A stretch of 6,835 bases of DNA, from the NCBI GenBank assembly GCA_017523185.1, contig JAFWXB010000383.1, forward strand, positions 1-6,835, written 5' to 3'. This document shows, in pieces, positions 1 to 4,109 of the stretch (its first letter is position 1; every line of letters begins with the position of its first letter). Made by a program: the position numbers and the translations under genes. Origin of the DNA: Lachnospiraceae bacterium (GTDB taxonomy: Bacteria > Bacillota_A > Clostridia > Lachnospirales > Lachnospiraceae). Under the pieces are notes generated by a model, which had not been told where the DNA came from, searched no databases, and worked only from the letters and a program-made list of their open reading frames with translations.

Positions 1-339
1 AGAGAAAAACGTGTAGAAATTGGATTAACTTACATTTACGGTATTGGTAGAGTAAGCTCTAATCGTATTCTTGAAGCAGCTGGTGTAAATCCTGACACAC
101 GTGTTAGAGATTTAACAGATGATGAAGTAAAAAGAATCAGTGCTGTAATTGATGAAACACAGACTGTTGAAGGTGATTTAAGAAGAGAAATCGCATTAAA
201 TATTAAGAGACTTCAGGAAATTGGATGCTATCGTGGTATCCGTCATAGAAAAGGACTTCCGGTTCGTGGTCAGAAAACAAAGACAAACGCAAGAACCAGA
301 AAAGGTCCAAAGAGAACAGTAGCAAATAAAAAGAAATAA
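1..339 (+). CDS. rpsM: 30S ribosomal protein S13 (5' partial)
   Basis: S13 sits in the head of the 30S subunit, where it contacts the P-site tRNA and forms an intersubunit bridge to the 50S. Translation in frame from base 1 gives 112 residues ending in a TAA at 337-339. The visible protein begins [16 protein letters not shown], normally residues 11 onward of a roughly 122-residue S13, so only about ten N-terminal residues lie outside the window. The helix-rich body is followed by the family hallmark [17 protein letters not shown] and then a Lys/Arg-rich tail ([14 protein letters not shown]) that reaches toward the tRNA. It is the first visible gene of the alpha operon. An unusually long 241-nt AT-rich gap separates it from rpsK. 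Nothing in the visible protein looks abnormal, and the identification is secure. Confidence 0.97.
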   Translation, partial: REKRVEIGLTYIYGIGRVSSNRILEAAGVNPDTRVRDLTDDEVKRISAVIDETQTVEGDLRREIALNIKRLQEIGCYRGIRHRKGLPVRGQKTKTNARTRKGPKRTVANKKK

Positions 340-580
340 GACATTTTAGGTAATACAAGTATTTAAAAGTTTATATATAAGATATATATATAAATCTTAT
401 GATAAATATAAGTATAGTAAATAGATGAGTTGAAAATAATTTATTATATTGTTATGTGATAAATGCTAATTGTTAAAATAAATTAGTGAAATTTATCTTT
501 AGATATAATTAGATATTTTTAATAATAAAAATACTTGTATGTTGATATATTGATTATTGAGAAAGTAGGTTAGTTTAAAT
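340..580 (+). other. AT-rich rpsM-rpsK intergenic region bounded by an inverted repeat
   Basis: This 241-nt non-coding stretch is almost pure A/T and much longer than the usual spacing of these two genes. A perfect 12-bp inverted repeat brackets most of it: ATACAAGTATTT at 353-364 and AAATACTTGTAT at 529-540. Two smaller hairpins lie inside: 370-379 with 385-394, and 458-464 with 491-497 capped by an inner 466-471/481-486 stem. None has a T-tract arranged as in an intrinsic terminator. No ORF or recognised RNA family is visible. It may be a structured mRNA spacer, a secondary promoter region, or the remains of a small non-coding inverted-repeat element; the sequence alone does not decide. Confidence 0.5.
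504..509 (+). promoter_or_regulatory. Possible -10 box upstream of rpsK
   Basis: A perfect TATAAT lies 71 nt before the rpsK start codon. At 15-18 nt upstream there is no acceptable -35 hexamer and no TGn extension. In such A/T-rich sequence a chance match is quite likely. If real, it would allow rpsK-rpsD-rpoA transcription independent of the upstream part of the operon. Confidence 0.2.
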
Positions 581-976
581 ATGGCTAAGAACGTTGCAAA
601 AAAAGTAACAAAAAAGCGTGTAAAGAAAAACGTTGAACGCGGACAGGCACATATCCAGTCATCTTTTAATAATACAATCGTAACACTTACAGATGCACAA
701 GGAAATGCTTTATCATGGGCAAGTGCTGGTGGTCTTGGATTTAGAGGTTCAAAGAAATCTACTCCATATGCTGCACAGATGGCAGCAGAAACTGCTACAA
801 AAGCAGCTTTAGTTCATGGTTTAAAGACGGTTGATGTATTTGTAAAAGGACCTGGTTCAGGTAGAGAAGCAGCTATTCGTGCACTTGCAGCTTGTGGTCT
901 TGAAGTAACATCTATTAAAGACGTAACACCAGTACCACATAATGGATGCCGTCCACCAAAACGCAGAAGAGTTTAA
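581..976 (+). CDS. rpsK: 30S ribosomal protein S11
   Basis: S11 lies in the platform of the 30S subunit, binds 16S rRNA near the E site and helps shape the mRNA exit channel. The 131-residue product is full length for bacteria. After a Lys-rich N-terminal extension (residues 1-20) come the conserved blocks [16 protein letters not shown] (23-38), [16 protein letters not shown] (51-66), VKGPGSGRE (88-96) and the C-terminal [13 protein letters not shown] (119-131). The Asn-Gly at 121-122 matches the site known to form isoaspartate in E. coli S11. The start codon is the only ATG compatible with the family N-terminus. The ribosome binding site is weak: only a short AGG-like purine run at 561-569, about 11 nt before the ATG, unlike the AGGAGG of its neighbours. 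The rpsD gene follows after 19 nt, so the two are surely cotranscribed. Confidence 0.99.
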   Translation: MAKNVAKKVTKKRVKKNVERGQAHIQSSFNNTIVTLTDAQGNALSWASAGGLGFRGSKKSTPYAAQMAAETATKAALVHGLKTVDVFVKGPGSGREAAIRALAACGLEVTSIKDVTPVPHNGCRPPKRRRV

Positions 977-995
977 TTAGGAGGGATAAATTAAG

Positions 996-1589
996 ATGGC
1001 AGTTAATAGAGTACCTGTACTTAAAAGATGCAGATCCCTTGGTTTAGAACCAGGATTTTTAGGATATAGCAAAAAATCAAATAGAAATTTAAATAGAGCA
1101 AACAAAAAAGTTTCTGAATATGGTCTTCAGTTAAGAGAAAAACAGAAAGCAAAATTCATCTATGGTGTATTAGAAAAACCTTTCCGTACTTACTATGAAA
1201 AGGCTGATAGAATGAAAGGCTTAACTGGTCCAAACTTAATGACTATGCTTGAATCAAGACTTGATAACGTAGTATTCCGTTTAGGATTTGCTCGTACAAG
1301 AAGAGAAGCTAGACAGATTGTTGACCATAAATTTGTTACAGTAAATGGAAAAGTAGTAAACATTCCATCTTACTTAGTAAAAGCTGGCGATGTGATTGAA
1401 ATCAAAGAAGCTAAGAAAAATACTCAGAGAATGAAAGATATCATCGAAGTTGCTGGTGGAAGAATTGTTCCAGAATGGTTAGATTGTAATACAGAAGCAT
1501 TACAAGGTGTTGTGAAAAACTTACCAACACGCGAACAAATTGATGTTCCAGTTGACGAAATGCTTATCGTCGAATTATATTCTAAATAA
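996..1589 (+). CDS. rpsD: 30S ribosomal protein S4
   Basis: S4 is a primary 16S rRNA-binding protein that nucleates assembly of the 30S body and lines the mRNA entry channel. In several bacteria it also represses its own operon. The 197-residue product is close to the usual length. The N-terminal part (1-85) includes the conserved [18 protein letters not shown] block (47-64). The S4 RNA-binding domain spans about 86-150, with [19 protein letters not shown] (84-102), [11 protein letters not shown] (109-119) and the YLVKAGDVI turn (126-134). The N-terminal region has a single Cys (12), so it is the zinc-free form lacking the four-Cys knuckle. A strong AGGAGG at 979-984 lies 11 nt before the ATG. 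Position between rpsK and rpoA is the arrangement of Clostridia and E. coli; Bacillus carries rpsD elsewhere. A 232-nt structured gap follows. Confidence 0.99.
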   Translation: MAVNRVPVLKRCRSLGLEPGFLGYSKKSNRNLNRANKKVSEYGLQLREKQKAKFIYGVLEKPFRTYYEKADRMKGLTGPNLMTMLESRLDNVVFRLGFARTRREARQIVDHKFVTVNGKVVNIPSYLVKAGDVIEIKEAKKNTQRMKDIIEVAGGRIVPEWLDCNTEALQGVVKNLPTREQIDVPVDEMLIVELYSK

Positions 1590-1601
1590 GAAAAAGTTAT
1601 T

Positions 1602-1636
1602 CGGATTTGTGCCGGGGCTTTTGCCTCGGCTATCCG
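1602..1636 (+). promoter_or_regulatory. GC-rich two-part hairpin between rpsD and rpoA
   Basis: The core stem pairs 1611-1618 (GCCGGGGC) with 1623-1630 (GCCTCGGC): eight pairs including one G-U, closed by a TTTT loop. A second helix extends it, CGGAT at 1602-1606 with ATCCG at 1632-1636, across a 4-nt/1-nt internal bulge. It stands out sharply from A/T-rich surroundings. The sequence after it (TCGCTTTAATAG) has no T-tract, so it is not a standard intrinsic terminator. Because rpoA and rplQ must be expressed, it is more likely an RNA processing or stability element, or a protein-binding site. S4 is one candidate ligand, by analogy with its known autoregulation elsewhere; that is inference. Confidence 0.6.
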
Positions 1637-1821
1637 TCGCTTTAATAGAAATGCATATTTCCTTCTCAATATAAGTAAGTAGCGAAACAATAAATTGCAA
1701 AATATCCCGTTGATAAGGAAAAATGTCCAGAGATGGAAGAATGTTGCTTAGAAAGTATGTTGTGTATAGATTGGCTATTTTCTAACTAGATGACTATATT
1801 TTTAAAAGGAGGGATTTTGTA
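1637..1821 (+). other. Remainder of the rpsD-rpoA gap
   Basis: No ORF or recognised RNA family is seen here. A second possible hairpin begins directly after the GC-rich one: TCGCT at 1637-1641 with AGCGA at 1681-1685, enclosing GAAAT/ATTTC (1648-1652 with 1657-1661, GCAT loop). Further on, TCCA 1726-1729 and TGGA 1734-1737 close a GAGA loop, a GNRA-type tetraloop. There are weak promoter-like hexamers (TTGCTT 1744-1749 with TATAGA 1765-1770, spacing only 15). The region ends in the rpoA ribosome binding site. Confidence 0.35.
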
Positions 1822-1824
1822 GTG
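1807..1824 (+). promoter_or_regulatory. rpoA ribosome binding site fixing a GTG start
   Basis: A perfect AGGAGG at 1807-1812 lies 9 nt before GTG at 1822-1824. There is no in-frame ATG that would keep the conserved FDFEKP N-terminus of the alpha subunit, so the GTG is the start and is read as Met. Confidence 0.92.
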
Positions 1825-2781
1825 TTCGATTTTGAAAAACCAAGAATTGAAATTGCAGAAATTTCAGAAGACAAAAAATATGGTAAATTTGTAGTAGAAC
1901 CATTAGAAAGAGGTTATGGTACAACACTTGGAAATTCATTAAGAAGAATTATGCTTTCTTCATTACCGGGTGCAGCTGTAAGCCAAGTAAAAATTGAAGG
2001 TGTTTTACACGAATTTAGCTCAATTCCAGGCGTAAAAGAAGACGTTACGGAAATTATTATGAATATCAAAAACCTTGCTATTCGTAACAATAGTTCTACA
2101 AATGAACCAAAAGTTGCTTATATTGAATTCGAAGGTGAAGGTATTGTAAAAGCAGGCGATATTCAGGTTGATTCTGATATTGAAATTATGAATCCGGATT
2201 TGGAAATTGCTCACTTAAATGGTGGCGTTGATTCTAAACTGTACATGGAACTTACCATTAATAAAGGCAGAGGATACATTAGTGCAGATAAGAACAAAAC
2301 AGAAGATACTCCAATTGGTGTCATTGCTGTTGATTCCATCTACACACCGGTAGACCGTGTAAATCTTACAGTAGAAAATACACGTGTAGGTCAAGTTACA
2401 GATTATGATAAACTTACTTTAGATGTATTTACAAACGGAACATTAGAACCGGATGAAGCAGTAAGTCTTGCTGCAAAAGTATTAAGCGAGCATTTGAATC
2501 TTTTTATTGACTTATCAGATGCAGCACAGCAAGCTGAAGTTATGATTGAAAAGGAAAATGATGCACAGGAAAAAGTTCTTGAAATGAATATTGATGAACT
2601 TGAATTATCTGTACGTTCTTATAACTGCTTAAAGAGAGCCGGAATTAACACAGTTGCAGAACTTATTAACAGAACTCCGGATGATATGATGAAAGTTCGT
2701 AATCTTGGACGTAAATCATTAGAAGAAGTTTTAGCAAAATTAAAAGAATTAGGATTACAGTTAAATCAGGGAGAAGATTAA
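1822..2781 (+). CDS. rpoA: DNA-directed RNA polymerase subunit alpha
   Basis: The alpha subunit dimerises to scaffold assembly of beta and beta' in core RNA polymerase, and its C-terminal domain contacts UP elements and activators. The 319-residue product is the normal length. The N-terminal dimerisation and insert domains (about 1-230) contain [28 protein letters not shown] (26-53) and the [24 protein letters not shown] stretch (184-207). An acidic linker (about 235-250) leads to the C-terminal domain (about 251-315). Arg265, Asn268, Gly296, Lys298 and Ser299 fall at the same numbers as the DNA-contacting residues of E. coli alpha, in [12 protein letters not shown] and NLGRKSL. Translation starts at GTG behind a perfect AGGAGG. 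Structured gaps of 232 and 337 nt flank the gene, so its level may be tuned separately from the ribosomal genes; that is inference. Confidence 0.99.
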   Translation: MFDFEKPRIEIAEISEDKKYGKFVVEPLERGYGTTLGNSLRRIMLSSLPGAAVSQVKIEGVLHEFSSIPGVKEDVTEIIMNIKNLAIRNNSSTNEPKVAYIEFEGEGIVKAGDIQVDSDIEIMNPDLEIAHLNGGVDSKLYMELTINKGRGYISADKNKTEDTPIGVIAVDSIYTPVDRVNLTVENTRVGQVTDYDKLTLDVFTNGTLEPDEAVSLAAKVLSEHLNLFIDLSDAAQQAEVMIEKENDAQEKVLEMNIDELELSVRSYNCLKRAGINTVAELINRTPDDMMKVRNLGRKSLEEVLAKLKELGLQLNQGED

Positions 2782-2790
2782 AATCCATCC

Positions 2791-2889
2791 CTATTTATAT
2801 AATAAACTCGGATAGGCAGAACCGGTAAATCCAAAGAGTACGGCTTATGTCTTGTTCCTGAGTGGCACAATATAAAAGACCATAAATAG
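2791..2889 (+). promoter_or_regulatory. Candidate structured RNA domain after rpoA
   Basis: An 8-bp perfect outer helix (2791-2798 with 2882-2889) encloses a second helix: ACTC 2806-2809 with GAGT 2860-2863, continued by GG 2810-2811 with CC 2857-2858 past a bulged T. Inside lie weaker pairs, CAGA 2817-2820 with TC(T)TG 2850-2854 and CCG 2822-2824 with CGG 2841-2843, ending in a 16-nt loop that holds CCAAAGAG. There is no T-tract. I do not recognise a described RNA family. Confidence 0.4.
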
Positions 2890-2902
2890 TTTACAATAAA
2901 TG

Positions 2903-2908
2903 TATAAT
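2903..2908 (+). promoter_or_regulatory. Possible -10 box upstream of rplQ
   Basis: A perfect TATAAT lies about 210 nt before the rplQ ATG, just after the structured domain. No -35-like hexamer lies at 16-19 nt upstream. It could start a separate rplQ transcript whose leader would contain the 3057-3096 hairpin, but a chance match in A/T-rich DNA is equally likely. Confidence 0.2.
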
Positions 2909-3056
2909 ATATTTTATTTACTTTTTAAGAACAAAATAAGAGTAAAATAGAAAGTACAAGGTACTAACTATATATAAAGTTTCTTTTTTGTGGAAAAAGA
3001 TGTAGAGTTGGAATGTAAACAGAAGTTTATGTGTCGTTTATAGATTTTAATGAAAA

Positions 3057-3096
3057 TATGTTCGGTAAGTAAGACCAAAGAGCGTAGCCGAATATA
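3057..3096 (+). promoter_or_regulatory. Hairpin immediately before the rplQ ribosome binding site
   Basis: TATGTTCGG at 3057-3065 pairs with CCGAATATA at 3088-3096 over nine positions, one of them G-U. It leaves a 22-nt loop (3066-3087) that contains CCAAAGAG. The stem ends 8 nt before the GGAGGA of rplQ, so protein binding or folding here could affect translation initiation. The placement is typical of ribosomal-protein leader elements; the ligand is unknown. Confidence 0.5.
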
Positions 3097-3104
3097 CCAC
3101 AAAT

Positions 3105-3121
3105 GGAGGATTAGAAAAATG
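3105..3121 (+). promoter_or_regulatory. rplQ ribosome binding site fixing the start
   Basis: GGAGGA at 3105-3110 lies 8 nt before ATG 3119-3121. This selects MAKYRKLGR, the family N-terminus, over an in-frame ATG at 3050 that lacks a ribosome binding site and would add 23 non-conserved residues. Confidence 0.93.
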
Positions 3122-3637
3122 GCAAAATATCGTAAATTAGGAAGAACATCCAGTCAGAGAAAAGCATTACTTAGAAACCAAGTAACAATGCTTTTAACAC
3201 ATGGTAAAATCGTAACAACAGAAGCAAAAGCAAAAGAAGTTCGTAAAATCGTAGAAGGTATCATTGCAAAAGCTATCAAAGAAAAAGACAACTTTGAAGA
3301 AGTTACTGTAACAGCTAAAGTTCCTCGTAAAGATGCAAATGGCAAGAGAGTAAAAGAAGTTGTAGATGGCAAAAAAGTTACTGTATATGATGAAGTACAA
3401 AAAACAATCAAAAAAGATATGCCTTCTCGTCTTCATGCAAGAAGAGAAATCCTTAGAGTTCTTTACTCTGTAAAAGAAGGACAAGGAAAGAAAGCAAAAG
3501 AAGTTGATTTATGTGCAAAATTATTTGATGAAATCGCACCAAAATATGTTGGACGTAACGGTGGTTACACAAGAATCGTTAAAATTGGACAGCGTAAAGG
3601 TGACGGTGCATTAGAAGTAGTTCTTGAATTAGTTTAA
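3119..3637 (+). CDS. rplQ: 50S ribosomal protein L17 with an internal insertion
   Basis: L17 binds 23S rRNA on the outer face of the 50S subunit near the peptide exit tunnel. The 172-residue product is well above the usual 113-130. The family start [21 protein letters not shown] (1-21) and [23 protein letters not shown] (27-49) are followed by a charged segment at about 57-101 ([15 protein letters not shown]... [16 protein letters not shown]). This segment has no counterpart in Bacillus or E. coli L17. The conserved fold resumes at [11 protein letters not shown] (103-113), LFDEIAPKY (135-143) and the signature [17 protein letters not shown] (148-164), and ends in the typical ELV. The reading frame is intact and codon use does not change, so the insertion looks like a genuine lineage feature. 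It is the last gene of the operon, followed 15 nt later by a strong terminator hairpin. Confidence 0.98.
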   Translation: MAKYRKLGRTSSQRKALLRNQVTMLLTHGKIVTTEAKAKEVRKIVEGIIAKAIKEKDNFEEVTVTAKVPRKDANGKRVKEVVDGKKVTVYDEVQKTIKKDMPSRLHARREILRVLYSVKEGQGKKAKEVDLCAKLFDEIAPKYVGRNGGYTRIVKIGQRKGDGALEVVLELV

Positions 3638-3652
3638 TATTAAGTCAGAAAT

Positions 3653-3698
3653 GGCTGTCGGGGTAATAGGTACTATTGCCACGACAGTCTATTTTTTG
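3653..3698 (+). terminator. Rho-independent terminator of the alpha operon
   Basis: A long hairpin pairs 3653-3660 (GGCTGTCG) with 3682-3689 (CGACAGTC). After a single G/A mismatch, it continues as 3662-3669 with 3673-3680, closed by a 3-nt loop. The run TCTATTTTTTG follows at once. The hairpin lies 15 nt after the rplQ stop. Two 8-bp helices plus a T-tract make this a confident intrinsic terminator. Confidence 0.94.
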
Positions 3699-3814
3699 TG
3701 TCATAGAAAAATGTTTTCTATAATATAATTGATAAAATAAAAAAAATTGCATAAAAATACAGTTTATTTGTTTGTTATATAAAGACATTTGCTGTTATTA
3801 TTCTAAATATATCT

Positions 3815-3842
3815 TTGTGTTATAGACAAATTTTGGTATATT
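3815..3842 (+). promoter_or_regulatory. Candidate extended -10 promoter for the signalling gene
   Basis: TTGTGT at 3815-3820 is separated by 16 nt from TATATT at 3837-3842, which is preceded by TGG, an extended -10 (TGn) element. Initiation near 3849 would give a leader of about 258 nt. The -35 match is poor, so this is a candidate only. Confidence 0.28.
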
Positions 3843-3973
3843 TTATCCTTTATAGCTTCTGGTATTTTAGTATAGAATATAAATTTTTTGATTATTTATG
3901 AAATTTGCATTATTTATTTAAAATAATAGGACGATAATTTACACAGATAATAAATATATTAGAGTTATGTTTG

Positions 3974-3979
3974 TATAAT
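3974..3979 (+). promoter_or_regulatory. Candidate -10 box close to the signalling gene
   Basis: A perfect TATAAT would place the start site near 3986, giving a leader of about 120 nt that begins just before the GGGG/CCCC-closed structure. The -35 position (3951-3956, TAAATA) does not match the consensus. Confidence 0.3.
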
Positions 3980-4008
3980 GTTTAGAGTTTATTAAATGAT
4001 ATACAAAA

Positions 4009-4082
4009 GGGGAGAGACAATAAAATATTTATTGCTTAGTTTTATAATAAGGAGTTGCAGCAAAATTTTTTGCAACAGCCCC
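4009..4082 (+). promoter_or_regulatory. Foldable leader upstream of the signalling gene
   Basis: GGGG at 4009-4012 can pair with CCCC at 4079-4082, enclosing three hairpins: CAATAAA 4018-4024 with TTTATTG 4028-4034 (perfect, 3-nt loop), CTTA 4035-4038 with TAAG 4048-4051 (weak), and GTTGCA 4054-4059 with TGCAAC 4071-4076. A competing pair, CCG 4081-4083 with CGG 4096-4098, would cover part of the ribosome binding site at 4097-4101. The layout is reminiscent of a riboswitch, but I cannot match it to a known class, including the c-di-GMP types. The stems are mostly A/T and short. Confidence 0.3.
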
Positions 4083-4096
4083 GTAATGAAATATTC

Positions 4097-4109
4097 GGAG
4101 GTTGAAATG
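4097..4109 (+). promoter_or_regulatory. Ribosome binding site deciding the signalling-gene start
   Basis: GGAGG at 4097-4101 lies 5 nt before ATG 4107-4109. The in-frame ATGs at 3996 and 4086 have no such site, and only the 4107 start puts the basic signal-peptide N-terminus first. Confidence 0.85.

Larger units (their letters stand above)
2782..3118 (+). other. Long structured rpoA-rplQ intergenic region
   Basis: This 337-nt stretch has no plausible gene apart from an in-frame extension of rplQ that is rejected as a start. Its first part can fold into a closed domain: CTATTTAT at 2791-2798 pairs perfectly with ATAAATAG at 2882-2889, enclosing a GC-richer imperfect stem (2806-2863). The middle (2890-3050) is A/T-rich, with small hairpins at 2953-2965 (AGTAC/GTACT) and 2982-3000. 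The last part forms a 9-bp hairpin at 3057-3096 just before the rplQ ribosome binding site. The two GC-richer hairpins share the loop words CGGTAA and CCAAAGAG. Neither resembles an intrinsic terminator. A cis-acting RNA controlling rplQ, or transcript processing, is plausible but unproven. Confidence 0.5.
3699..4106 (+). other. AT-rich non-coding region before the signalling gene
   Basis: This 408-nt region has no convincing gene on either strand. Just after the terminator there is a perfect 8-bp hairpin, ATAGAAAA 3703-3710 with TTTTCTAT 3714-3721; no T-tract follows it. Two promoter-like signals (3815-3842 and 3974-3979) and a foldable leader (4009-4082) precede the ribosome binding site of the downstream gene. 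The reading frame of that gene is open back to 3996, but without family support. Confidence 0.55.

Noticed and set aside
307..314. Third copy of CCAAAGAG, inside rpsM
   Set aside because: It encodes part of the conserved KGPKRT tail of S13 and lies in no comparable hairpin, so it is explained by coding.
1602..1636. The GC-rich hairpin as an intrinsic terminator after rpsD
   Set aside because: No T-tract follows, and the downstream genes rpoA and rplQ are essential members of the same operon.
1424..1690. Minus-strand ORF overlapping the end of rpsD
   Set aside because: It lies mostly antisense to a highly conserved gene, has no recognisable domain and no supporting start signals. It is a shadow reading frame.
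3050..3118. In-frame ATG at 3050 as the rplQ start, giving a 195-residue protein
   Set aside because: The extra 23 residues match nothing in L17, there is no ribosome binding site before 3050, and GGAGGA lies 8 nt before the ATG at 3119, which gives the family N-terminus. The extension overlaps the 3057-3096 hairpin.
3154..3484. Two overlapping minus-strand ORFs within rplQ
   Set aside because: Their Phe/Ser/Cys-rich products are what the complement of a Lys/Glu-rich gene gives; there is no family resemblance.
4049..4054. AAGGAG in the leader as the ribosome binding site of a small upstream ORF
   Set aside because: No start codon lies at a suitable distance downstream, and it falls within the possible hairpin region.
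3996..4106. Upstream in-frame starts (ATG 3996, TTG 4032, ATG 4086) for the signalling protein
   Set aside because: None has a well-placed ribosome binding site. The longer N-terminus would bury the signal peptide, and GGAGG at 4097 supports 4107.
3986..4106. Known c-di-GMP riboswitch before the EAL gene
   Set aside because: I looked for the conserved core sequences of class I and could not find them, and class II features are not evident. Only a generic foldable leader remains.
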